64,000 nucleotides of DNA, taken from NCBI GenBank assembly GCA_900545885.1, contig URAF01000003.1:68964-132963 (forward strand), in the 5' to 3' direction. Below the pieces are notes generated by a model. The model saw nothing but the letters and a program-made list of their open reading frames with translations. It had not been told where the DNA came from and searched no databases. Shown piece by piece: positions 33,417-41,085 of the stretch; position 1 is the stretch's first letter; every line of letters starts with the position of its first letter. The stretch comes from an uncultured Eubacteriales bacterium. Its GTDB lineage: Bacteria > Bacillota > Clostridia > Christensenellales > CAG-917. The position numbers and the translations under genes were made by a program.

Positions 33417-34532
33417 TCAGATGACTTTGCCTTTGACTACGACCATGGGATAGCTTTCGTATCCGCTCAGGCGTCTGCCCGACTGGATTATGCACTTCTT
33501 GTCCGTAATGGTGTAATCGAGTTGCGCGTTTTCCATTATTATGCCGCTTTCCATGATTATGGAGTTGCGAACAACCGCGCCTTTTCCGACTTTGACGCTA
33601 CGGAAAAGAATGCTGTTTTCAACCGTTCCGTTGATTTCGCAGCCGTCCGCGATAATGGAATTGTGTACGTTGGCGCCCTCATTATACTTGGTGGGGACGC
33701 TGTCCTTGACTTTTGTCAGTATGGTCGAATGGTGATAGAACAAATCCTCGCGCACTTCGGGGTCGAGCAACTCCATACTGCTCTTGAAGTAAGTGGGAAT
33801 ACGGTCTATAACCGCGACGTAGTTGTCGATTTCGTAGCTCATCACGTACAAATCGTTGAGCGACGCGCGGACGATGTCCTTTTCGAAGTCGTATGCGCCG
33901 TGAGCGTACGCGTTGTCGATGAGCGAAATGAGCAAATCCTTTCTCACATAGTAAATGTTGAGATTGCAAAGCTGTTTGCCCGTATCGGACGCGACGGGGA
34001 AACGCAAATCCTTGATGCGTTTGTTCTTGTCGGCGGTGACGATGAGTTTGCGCGGGGTCATATCCGTCGTGGAGTATGTGAGCATGGTGATATCCGCGCC
34101 CTTTTCCTCGTGGAACTTCTCCACTTCGTCAAAGTCGATGTTGAAGGCTATGTTGGTGTTGCTGATGACGACGTACTCCTCGTTGGAGCTCATAAGGAAG
34201 CCGCGCAGCATATAAAGCGCTTCGATTTTGCCCTTGTACACGTCGTGAGCCGTATTGAATACGAAAGGAGGATAAACGGAAATACCGCTGTTCTTTCTGT
34301 TGAGGTCCCAGTCGCGACCCTGACGGATATGGTCCATCAGACTGTTGTAGTTGTTGCGCGTTATGATACCGATTTTGGTTATGTTCGCGTGAACGAGGTT
34401 GGACAGCACGAAGTCGATAAGACGATACCTGCCGCCGAAAGGCAGACTTGCCGTGGTGCGGTGTATGGTGAGGTCGTTGAGATGGCTGTCTTCGTCGGAA
34501 GCGAAAAGCACTGCTACTGCGTTGTTTTTCAT
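33417..34532 (-). CDS. glgD: GlgD, regulatory partner of glucose-1-phosphate adenylyltransferase
   Basis: A GlgC-like protein of 371 residues that lacks the catalytic signature: where GlgC has GGQGTRL, this reads FASDEDSHLNDL. It keeps the nucleotidyltransferase fold (PFGGRYRLIDFVLSN, FKSSMELL) and the left-handed beta-helix C-terminus (VHNSIIADGCEINGTVENSILFRSVKVG). In Bacillus and clostridia GlgD joins GlgC to make a more active complex. It starts 11 bases after the glgC stop with AAGGAGG 7 bases before the ATG, so the two are made in step. Function is inferred from that family knowledge and the missing catalytic loop. Confidence 0.93.
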   Translation of the reverse strand: MKNNAVAVLFASDEDSHLNDLTIHRTTASLPFGGRYRLIDFVLSNLVHANITKIGIITRNNYNSLMDHIRQGRDWDLNRKNSGISVYPPFVFNTAHDVYKGKIEALYMLRGFLMSSNEEYVVISNTNIAFNIDFDEVEKFHEEKGADITMLTYSTTDMTPRKLIVTADKNKRIKDLRFPVASDTGKQLCNLNIYYVRKDLLISLIDNAYAHGAYDFEKDIVRASLNDLYVMSYEIDNYVAVIDRIPTYFKSSMELLDPEVREDLFYHHSTILTKVKDSVPTKYNEGANVHNSIIADGCEINGTVENSILFRSVKVGKGAVVRNSIIMESGIIMENAQLDYTITDKKCIIQSGRRLSGYESYPMVVVKGKVI

Positions 34533-34543
34533 GGTTTTCCTCC

Positions 34544-35749
34544 TTACCCTATCATTTCGTTTGCGCCGACCACGGTATTGTCGGGCAGATTGTAGTTGGG
34601 GGCTATTACGCTGATTTTCCATTCGCCGGGCTTGCAGTCGGAAAGAGTTTCGCCGACCATGCAGCCTTTACCTATGACGGCGTTCCAGCCGACTATGGAA
34701 TAGCGTATATCCGCGCCTTCGCCGATTACGGCGCCGGGCATGATTATCGAACCTTCGATATATGCGTTCTTGCCGATTGTGACGGAGTGCGACACTATGC
34801 TGTCCTTCACGGTTCCGTGCACGACGGTACCTTCGGAAATCAGGCAGTTCTGCACCCTGCCCGTCGGCGAAATATATTGCGGCGGTTCCGCCATGTTTCT
34901 CGCGTAAATCTTCCAGTTGTCGTCGTCAAGGTCGAGGTCTTCCGCTCCCTGTCCGCCGCGGAGAATGTCCATGTTGGCTTCCCACAGCGAAGAAATGGTT
35001 CCGACGTCTTTCCAGTATCCGTTGAACTGGTAGGCAAACATTCTCTGTCCGTCGGCAAGCATCTTGGGAATGATGTTTTTGCCGAAATCGTTTTCGGAAG
35101 TCTTGTCCTCTTCGTCGGCAATCAGATAACGGCGCAGAACCGTCCACGTGAAGATATATATACCCATGGACGCCTTTGTGCTCTTGGGTTTTTTGGGTTT
35201 TTCTTCAAACTCGTAAATTTCGTTGTTCTTTTTGAGGTTGAGAATACCGAAACGGCTTGCTTCTTCAATCGGCACGTCGAGCACGGCTATCGTGCAGTCG
35301 GCCTTGTTCTTCTTGTGCGCCGCAAGCATTTCGGCATAGTCCATTTTGTAGATATGGTCGCCGGACAGCAAAACAACGTAATCGGGGTTGTAGTCGTCGA
35401 TGAATTCGATGTTCTGATATATCGCGTTTGCCGTACCCTTGTACCATTCGCCCGATTTTGCGCGCATAAAGGGAGGCAGAACGAAAATACCGCCGTTCAG
35501 TCTGTCAAGGTCCCACGGCTGACCGTTGCCGATGTACTGGTGAAGTTCGAAAGGACGGTACTGAGTGAGGACGCCTATCGTATCGATACCGCTGTTGATG
35601 CAGTTGGACAGCGGAAAGTCGATGATGCGGTACTTTGCCGCAAACGGCACTGCGGGTTTTGCGACGTCGGTGGTAAGCACGCCGAGGCGCGTACCCTGTC
35701 CGCCGGCGAGCAACATTGCGATGCACTCCTTCTTGACGTTGTTTTTCAT
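34544..35749 (-). CDS. glgC: Glucose-1-phosphate adenylyltransferase
   Basis: Makes ADP-glucose from ATP and glucose-1-phosphate, the committed step of glycogen synthesis. 401 residues. Catalytic loop AMLLAGGQGTRLGVLT near residue 12, KPAVPFAAKYRIIDFPLSNC, YKGTANAIYQN, SGDHIYKMDY and WKDVGTISSLWEANMD are all standard. The C-terminal beta-helix is complete. The ATG overlaps the glgB stop by one base (TAATG), a coupling layout. Confidence 0.97.
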   Translation of the reverse strand: MKNNVKKECIAMLLAGGQGTRLGVLTTDVAKPAVPFAAKYRIIDFPLSNCINSGIDTIGVLTQYRPFELHQYIGNGQPWDLDRLNGGIFVLPPFMRAKSGEWYKGTANAIYQNIEFIDDYNPDYVVLLSGDHIYKMDYAEMLAAHKKNKADCTIAVLDVPIEEASRFGILNLKKNNEIYEFEEKPKKPKSTKASMGIYIFTWTVLRRYLIADEEDKTSENDFGKNIIPKMLADGQRMFAYQFNGYWKDVGTISSLWEANMDILRGGQGAEDLDLDDDNWKIYARNMAEPPQYISPTGRVQNCLISEGTVVHGTVKDSIVSHSVTIGKNAYIEGSIIMPGAVIGEGADIRYSIVGWNAVIGKGCMVGETLSDCKPGEWKISVIAPNYNLPDNTVVGANEMIG

Positions 35750-37638
35750 TATTTTTCCTCCTTATTTTCGGGTTTGAGGAACATAACCGAGTTTGCGGGT
35801 ATGTTCAGTTTGACGGAGAAAGGCTGACCGTGCGCGGGTTTGTTCGACGCGCGGAAACTGGGACGCCTTTCCTCTTCGCCGCCGTATTTTTTGAGCGCGG
35901 ACGTAAGTTCCGCTTTGTAAATTTTGTTTTCGGGTACGCCCATCACGTACTTGTGACGCGCAACGGGCGAGAAGTTCACCACACATATAACGTATTCGCC
36001 GTCGGCGGCTTTTCTGACAAAAGACACAATATTCTGCGTGTTGTCGTCGACGACAATCCACTTGAACCCTTCATAACTGCAATCGAGCTGCCAAAGAGCT
36101 TTGTTTTCGAGGTAGAAGTTGTTCAAATCTTTGATGAACTTCTGGAAAGTGCGGTGACGCGGATAGTCGAGCAGGAACCAGTCGAGCTCCTGTGCGTAGT
36201 TCCATTCGATGAACTGCGCGAACTCGTTGCCCATGAAGTTGAGTTTCTTGCCGGGGTGTCCTGTCATAAACCCGTAAAAGGCTTTGAGCCCTTCGAACTT
36301 CTGGTCGTAGTCGCCGGGAACTTTATTTATCATACTTGCCTTTCCGTGCACGACTTCGTCGTGGGAAATGGGCAAAATGTAGTTTTCGGAATACGCGTAC
36401 GTTATCGCGAAAGTGAGGTTGTTGTGGTTGTCCTTGCGGAAAAAGGGGTCGAGCGAAATGTAGTGCAGGCAATCGTTCATCCAACCCATATTCCATTTGA
36501 AGTTGAACCCCAGTCCGCCTTGATACGCGGGCAACGTAACCATGGGGAACGCCGTCGACTCTTCGGCAACCGTGATTGCTCCGTGGTGCTTTGTGAGAAG
36601 AGCCGTATTCATTTTCTGCAGGAATTCTTTGGCTTCGAGATTGTAGTTTCCGCCGTAGCTGTTGGGAGTCCACTCCCCGTCCTTTCTGCCGTAATCGAGA
36701 TACAGCATGGACGCCACCGCGTCGCAACGTATTCCGTCGATATGGTAGGTGTCGAACCAGAACATCGCCGCCGAAATCAAAAAGCTCTTGACTTCGTTCT
36801 TGCCGAAATCGTAAACCTTTGTGCCCCACTCTTTATGCTCGCCTTTCTTGGGGTCGGCGTACTCGTAAAGGGGCGTACCGTCGAACATTGCCAGACCGTG
36901 TTCGTCGCGGGGGAAATGCGCAAGCACCCAGTCGAGAATTATGCCGATACCCGCGCGGTGGCAACGGTCGACAAACTCCATAAAGTCCTTCGGCGTGCCG
37001 TAACGCGACGTAGGCGCGAACATTCCCGTCACCTGATAACCCCAGCTGCCCTCGAAAGGATATTCCGTGAGCGGCATGAGTTCGATGTGCGTATAACCCA
37101 TTTTTTTGACGTAAGGAATGAGTTGGTCCGCAAGCGCGGTGTAATTGAGGAAGTTGCCGTCGGGATACCTGCGCCAGCTGCCCACGTGCACTTCGTACAC
37201 GTTCATCGGCGAACCGTAAGGATTGTAGTTCTTGCGGTCGTTCATCCACTTTCTGTCCTTCCAGCGATAACCCGAAAGGTCGTACAGTTTGGACGCGTTG
37301 GCGGGTGCCGTCTCGAAATGCAGTCCGTAAGGGTCGCACTTGAACACGGTTTTGCCTTCCTGCGAAGTCACGGCGTATTTGTAGTTGTCGTACTGTTTCA
37401 GCCCCTCGATGAACGTCGACCATATACCGCCGTCGCAGGACATGGGGTTTGCGGAAGTATTCCACTCGTTGAAATCGCCGACCACCGAAACCGACTTCGC
37501 GTTCGGAGCCCACACGGCAAATCTCCAACCTTCCCTGCCGTTTTCGCAGGCGGGAACGGGAGAAAACATCTTGTGTGCCTGATAATTGGTTCCTTCGTGG
37601 AACAGATAAGTCGCGTAACTATCCGGATTGTTAGACAT
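35749..37638 (-). CDS. glgB: 1,4-alpha-glucan branching enzyme
   Basis: Adds alpha-1,6 branches to glycogen (GH13). 629 residues. An N-terminal CBM48 domain (RFAVWAPNAKSVSVVGDFNEWN) is followed by the barrel: MPLTEYPFEGSWGYQVTGMFAPTSRYG, DWVLAHFP, GIRCDAVASMLYLDYG with the nucleophile Asp, ITVAEESTAFP with the acid Glu, and LPISHDEVVHGKASM with the third Asp. The start at 37638 (MSNNPDSYATYLFHEG) has AAGGA; the longer in-frame start has no support. First gene of the six-gene operon. Confidence 0.97.
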   Translation of the reverse strand: MSNNPDSYATYLFHEGTNYQAHKMFSPVPACENGREGWRFAVWAPNAKSVSVVGDFNEWNTSANPMSCDGGIWSTFIEGLKQYDNYKYAVTSQEGKTVFKCDPYGLHFETAPANASKLYDLSGYRWKDRKWMNDRKNYNPYGSPMNVYEVHVGSWRRYPDGNFLNYTALADQLIPYVKKMGYTHIELMPLTEYPFEGSWGYQVTGMFAPTSRYGTPKDFMEFVDRCHRAGIGIILDWVLAHFPRDEHGLAMFDGTPLYEYADPKKGEHKEWGTKVYDFGKNEVKSFLISAAMFWFDTYHIDGIRCDAVASMLYLDYGRKDGEWTPNSYGGNYNLEAKEFLQKMNTALLTKHHGAITVAEESTAFPMVTLPAYQGGLGFNFKWNMGWMNDCLHYISLDPFFRKDNHNNLTFAITYAYSENYILPISHDEVVHGKASMINKVPGDYDQKFEGLKAFYGFMTGHPGKKLNFMGNEFAQFIEWNYAQELDWFLLDYPRHRTFQKFIKDLNNFYLENKALWQLDCSYEGFKWIVVDDNTQNIVSFVRKAADGEYVICVVNFSPVARHKYVMGVPENKIYKAELTSALKKYGGEEERRPSFRASNKPAHGQPFSVKLNIPANSVMFLKPENKEEK

Positions 37639-37666
37639 AGGCTTCCTTGGAAAATTTTGTAATTTT

Positions 37667-37695
37667 ATTATAACAAATAAAACGCGCGCATACAA
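37667..37695 (-). promoter_or_regulatory. Promoter of the glycogen operon
   Basis: On the minus strand TTGTAT (37695-37690), 17-base spacer, TATAAT (37672-37667), about 30 bases before the glgB start. Confidence 0.7.
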
Positions 37696-37799
37696 GTGGG
37701 AAAAGTCGATTTTGACAAATTCGGAAAAAAATTGCTCGCAAATTGTGCAAACTTGTTAAGAATTTTGCAAAAATATTACAAATCCACCGCGTTAGAACG

Positions 37800-38705
37800 T
37801 CAAAAACCGCGAATTGTGTCGAGAAAATAAACTCTTTCGCCGCTCTGCAATCTGCTGTAAACTCTGCGGGCGCTTTCCTCGTCGTCGAAAAAGGCGCAGA
37901 CACCGCTTCCGCTGCCCGTCATAACCACGTTTTCCGCTCCCGCCAAGCAAAGCGTATCTGCTGCCTTTGCAACGAGCGGATTGAGTTTTATCGCAGGCGC
38001 ATAAAGGTCGTTTACGTACAACGCGTTTTCGTCCGCGCCGTCCGCCGTCTTTTCGCTGTCTGCACTGTCGGCAGAATTTGCGCTCTCCGCCCCGTCCGCG
38101 TTGTCGAAACACTCGCATTCGTCACCGCTTTCGGCTTCGCCGCGATTTTGCATTTCGTCGTAAAGTGCGTAAGCGCGCGCCGTATCCACTCCGCCCTCTG
38201 CAATCAGAATGACGGCATAGCGTTTCTTGTAAGGCAGTTTTTCGACGTCTTCGCCCGTTCCGCGAACGCGGGCTTCTCCGCCCGTATACATATACGGCAC
38301 GTCTGAACCCAGCGACAAAAGAAAACCGACGTCAGGGGTTATGCCCGTCTTTTCCGCAAGCAATCTCACCATTCCCGCGACTGCCGCGGACGAACCGCCC
38401 ATGCCCGCACCCGACGGTATACCTTTGACGATTGAAAAGACGCAATCCGTTTTGCCGTACTTTTCCTCGAAAAGCGCAAGCGCTTTTTCGGGCACGGGCA
38501 TAAATCTTTCGGGGCCGAAACCGTCTAGCGACGACACAACACTTATGCGTTCCCGTATGTTTTCCTTGCCGTTCGCGGGCAGAAGCCGCACTTCGTCGTA
38601 AAGGGAAACGGAACATACGCGCATATCAAGCGTATGCATTCCGCCGCGTTTTCCCGTAACGCGCAACGACAAATTTAGTTTTGCACCCACGCGGATTTTG
38701 TCCAT
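37800..38705 (-). CDS. ispE: 4-diphosphocytidyl-2-C-methyl-D-erythritol kinase with acidic insert
   Basis: Phosphorylates CDP-methylerythritol in the non-mevalonate isoprenoid pathway (GHMP kinase). 301 residues. Lys9 in GAKLNLSL and Asp135 in GSDVPYMY are the catalytic pair; the ATP loop is PSGAGMGGSSAA (residues 97-108), and MTGSGSGVCAFF is the third GHMP motif. Residues ~188-228 form an acidic insert rich in Ala, Asp, Glu and Ser that normal IspE lacks. It sits between the strands of the C-terminal domain, so it is likely a flexible loop. The start has AAAGG 6 bases upstream. Confidence 0.93.
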   Translation of the reverse strand: MDKIRVGAKLNLSLRVTGKRGGMHTLDMRVCSVSLYDEVRLLPANGKENIRERISVVSSLDGFGPERFMPVPEKALALFEEKYGKTDCVFSIVKGIPSGAGMGGSSAAVAGMVRLLAEKTGITPDVGFLLSLGSDVPYMYTGGEARVRGTGEDVEKLPYKKRYAVILIAEGGVDTARAYALYDEMQNRGEAESGDECECFDNADGAESANSADSADSEKTADGADENALYVNDLYAPAIKLNPLVAKAADTLCLAGAENVVMTGSGSGVCAFFDDEESARRVYSRLQSGERVYFLDTIRGF

Positions 38706-38794
38706 ATCCCTTTCGCCTTGTCCGAAAAGGCACTCGTGCCTTCGGTATTCAACCGTTCTGCGTACGGACTTTTGTCGTTCGTACCTTTCGGCAT
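38675..38794 (-). CDS. Possible small protein overlapping the start of ispE
   Basis: A 39-residue frame, MPKGTNDKSPYAERLNTEGT followed by 19 more residues ending KSAWVQN, in a frame different from ispE and overlapping its first 31 bases. AAAGG lies 5-6 bases before the ATG and the ispE promoter is about 65 bases upstream, so it would be first on that transcript. The composition is protein-like (aromatic IWTKSAW tail). It may be a real small protein, a leader that couples translation to ispE, or chance. I do not recognise the family. Confidence 0.4.
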   Translation of the reverse strand: MPKGTNDKSPYAERLNTEGTSAFSDKAKGIWTKSAWVQN

Positions 38795-38862
38795 TCCGAC
38801 CTTTCGGATTTTGACATTCCTATCTTTTGGATTTGTCAGGCAAGTTGTTGTTTGCCGCACTC

Positions 38863-38891
38863 ATTTTAGCACACTGCCGCCGTGCTTTCAA
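38863..38891 (-). promoter_or_regulatory. Promoter of ispE (and the 39-residue ORF)
   Basis: On the minus strand TTGAAA (38891-38886), 17-base spacer, TAAAAT (38868-38863), about 160 bases before the ispE start. Confidence 0.6.
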
Positions 38892-38915
38892 GCCGCAGAC
38901 GCTTTATTGCAAAAG

Positions 38916-38945
38916 GAAAAACGGCGCGTCGTCGCGCCGTTTTTC
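38916..38945 (-). terminator. Terminator after the SPOCS-LysM gene
   Basis: Stem CGGCGCG/CGCGCCG (38922-38928 with 38933-38939), loop TCGT, with an A5 run on the plus strand that reads as T5 after the hairpin on the minus strand. Confidence 0.8.
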
Positions 38946-38963
38946 TCTCTCCCTCACTCCCTG

Positions 38964-40445
38964 TCAGGAAACTGTCAGACTCCTGAAATATATCACGCGG
39001 TCGCCCTCGGAAAGAGGTGCGCTGAGCGCGGGGTTCTGTTTCATAATGTCTTCGGGAGTGGCAGTAAGCGCCTTGCAAACGTCCCACATCTCGTCGCCCT
39101 CGGAGGCAATGTAGAGCGACAATGCCGATGTGTTCTGTTCCTTTTCCTCTCCGACTTCCACCGAACTCACGTATTCCGCTTCCACCGTACCGTAGGACGT
39201 AAGCAGAATTCCGACCGTTGCGTCAACGTCGATTTCGCCGCCGCGGCGTGCTTTTGCGGATATGCTTTCGACTGCGCACACCGCTTTTACGCCGTCGCCG
39301 AACTCCCCTTCGATATCCAGCGAATAAGGCACTTCCGCACGCACGGAGTTGAACCCGTTTTCGTCGCGGTAAATTACGTCCGCACCGAGCACGCCTTCGA
39401 CCACCGCACCGTTTTCGGTGACTTCGGCTTTTGCCACGTAGCAGCGCGCATAAGGAATTGCGGCAACGAACTCCGCGTCGGGACGGTCGCCGAGCGACGC
39501 CGTGCCCGAAATCTTTTCGGATACGTATTTCATTTCGCCGAACCCGACGAAAGATTTCTTTTCGCGTTTGAGTTCGATTTCGTTCGTCAGCATAAACATA
39601 TCCGCGATGATTTCGTTTTCACGGACGCGTGTAACGTTGACTTTGAGCGCGGCTTCGCCTTCGAAGCGGATAATGTTTGCACCCGTTACGCCCGAAAGAA
39701 CGATTTTCGAGAATCTCATGGACGCCGAAGCGCACACGCGGTCGCCTTCTTCCGCACCGTCGACCAGAACTTCTTCCGAGAACGGAACTTCGAAAGAACG
39801 GCTCTTGACGTCGCCGCCTTCGCAGTAAGTCACGGTTGCAAGCACCGTGCCGTCGACTACGACCTTGCCAGCCGATACCGTCGCGCCCGTCACTATTGCC
39901 TGTGCGTCGGCAAGCAGTACGCTTTCCACGTCGCCGACTTCCGTTTCTTCGCTCACGGGCACGGCAACCGTTTTCACCGCAACGAGAGAAGGCAGACTGA
40001 CCGTTCCAACTGTCTTGTAGCACTGCTCCGCGTCTACAAGAGCTTCCGTTTCCGTTCTCTGCACCGCAGACGCTCTGACCGACACGACCGCCGACAACGA
40101 AATCATATCGCCTGTGGTCACGTCCGTTTCGACGACGGACACGTCCGCATTCACGGAGTCGGCTGCGGTAAACGCGCCTTCCACTCTCATATTGAAATCG
40201 GCATTGTAATCCTTGCCGCGAACCGTACCTTCGCGGTCCACGAAGATAAGTCTGAAATTGACTCTGCCCGCGACTTCGGCAAAACCGTCGCCCGCTTCGC
40301 AGGAAATAACTTTACCGTCGACAGCCAGCGACAGCACTTTTGCGATGTCCGCGGAATCCATGCCCGAGGGCGAAAATTCCACAACGCGCTCGACACTGGG
40401 CGCGTCCACGATGTTGCTTGCGTTGAATTTTTCGTATTTGAACAT
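38964..40445 (-). CDS. SPOCS (DUF3794) and LysM protein, SipL-like
   Basis: A 493-residue protein with several SPOCS/DUF3794 beta domains (about residues 20-140, 145-270 and 280-420) and a C-terminal LysM domain (about 440-490: YIASEGDEMWDVCKALTATPEDIMKQNP). This is the arrangement of SipL of Clostridioides difficile, which binds SpoIVA and anchors the spore coat. That role is inferred by layout, not shown. No signal peptide, which fits a mother-cell protein. GGAGG lies 6 bases before the ATG. A SigE/SigK-like promoter is visible upstream. Divergent from veg. Confidence 0.83.
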   Translation of the reverse strand: MFKYEKFNASNIVDAPSVERVVEFSPSGMDSADIAKVLSLAVDGKVISCEAGDGFAEVAGRVNFRLIFVDREGTVRGKDYNADFNMRVEGAFTAADSVNADVSVVETDVTTGDMISLSAVVSVRASAVQRTETEALVDAEQCYKTVGTVSLPSLVAVKTVAVPVSEETEVGDVESVLLADAQAIVTGATVSAGKVVVDGTVLATVTYCEGGDVKSRSFEVPFSEEVLVDGAEEGDRVCASASMRFSKIVLSGVTGANIIRFEGEAALKVNVTRVRENEIIADMFMLTNEIELKREKKSFVGFGEMKYVSEKISGTASLGDRPDAEFVAAIPYARCYVAKAEVTENGAVVEGVLGADVIYRDENGFNSVRAEVPYSLDIEGEFGDGVKAVCAVESISAKARRGGEIDVDATVGILLTSYGTVEAEYVSSVEVGEEKEQNTSALSLYIASEGDEMWDVCKALTATPEDIMKQNPALSAPLSEGDRVIYFRSLTVS

Positions 40446-40466
40446 ATTCGCCTCCAATTCACCCCC

Positions 40467-40495
40467 AATATATGTCGGGCAAACGGAGCGTATGA
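40467..40495 (-). promoter_or_regulatory. Possible sporulation-sigma (SigE/SigK-like) promoter of the SPOCS-LysM gene
   Basis: On the minus strand TCATA (40495-40491), 16 bases, then CATATATT (40474-40467). This resembles the mother-cell SigE -35/-10 pattern (ATA, then CATACANT). No good SigA promoter is seen at this site. Low certainty. Confidence 0.35.
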
Positions 40496-40640
40496 CTGCC
40501 TCGCGAAAACCGACGTGTGGAGGGGTTTGCCAAACTAACCTATGCACGTCCGGACGCGATTATTCCGCAAACGGAAGAACGAGACGGAAGAAGCGGCGGT
40601 ACGAGGTATAAAAAACCGAGGCATTGTCAACAATCGTGCT

Positions 40641-40871
40641 ATGAGAGAAATAGGAAAAGGAATTGCCGAAACAAAAACACGCGTAGAAAAACTCGTGGGC
40701 GTGCCCCTGCTCATCAAGGTAAGCGAAGGCAGAGGAAAAAGCAGTCTGCTTCGCGGCAGCATAATAAAAGTTTTCCCCGCCGTGTTCACGGTAATGCTGG
40801 AAAGCGGCGAAATCCGCACTTTCTCCTACTCCGACGTCCACACGCGCGGAATAATGTTCCTTAACGAATAA
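40641..40871 (+). CDS. veg: Veg-family protein
   Basis: A 76-residue member of the Veg family (DUF1021), a small abundant cytoplasmic protein of Firmicutes that in Bacillus affects biofilm and spore germination. The core LVGVPLLIKVSEGRGKSSLLRGSIIKVFPAVFTVML ... FSYSDVHTRGIMF fits the family's beta-barrel. The ATG at 40641 gives the normal family length; longer frames add a basic stretch without a match. No clear ribosome binding site precedes it. Divergent from the SPOCS-LysM gene, as sporulation-linked genes often are. Confidence 0.85.
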   Translation: MREIGKGIAETKTRVEKLVGVPLLIKVSEGRGKSSLLRGSIIKVFPAVFTVMLESGEIRTFSYSDVHTRGIMFLNE

Positions 40872-41016
40872 GGGCTTGCGCGAAATAATCTTCCCGATAT
40901 ACGCGCTTATCCGAATAAGTGCTTATCCGAAAATGCGTATCGTCTGGCAAGAGGCTTTATCCGACATAGAACTTTACCGACAACAAGGTTTTCCCTCCCA
41001 CATAGGCTCACAGTCG

Positions 41017-41051
41017 AAAAACCGCCGTTTTTGATTGAAACGGCGGTTTTT
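41017..41051. terminator. Bidirectional terminator between veg and the subtilase gene
   Basis: 14-bp stem AAAAACCGCCGTTT with its complement (41017-41030 with 41038-41051), loop of seven, A and T runs on both sides. Confidence 0.85.
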
Positions 41052-41085
41052 CTTCTAAGTTTTTAAGTTTAAGTGGTGTTTTTGT

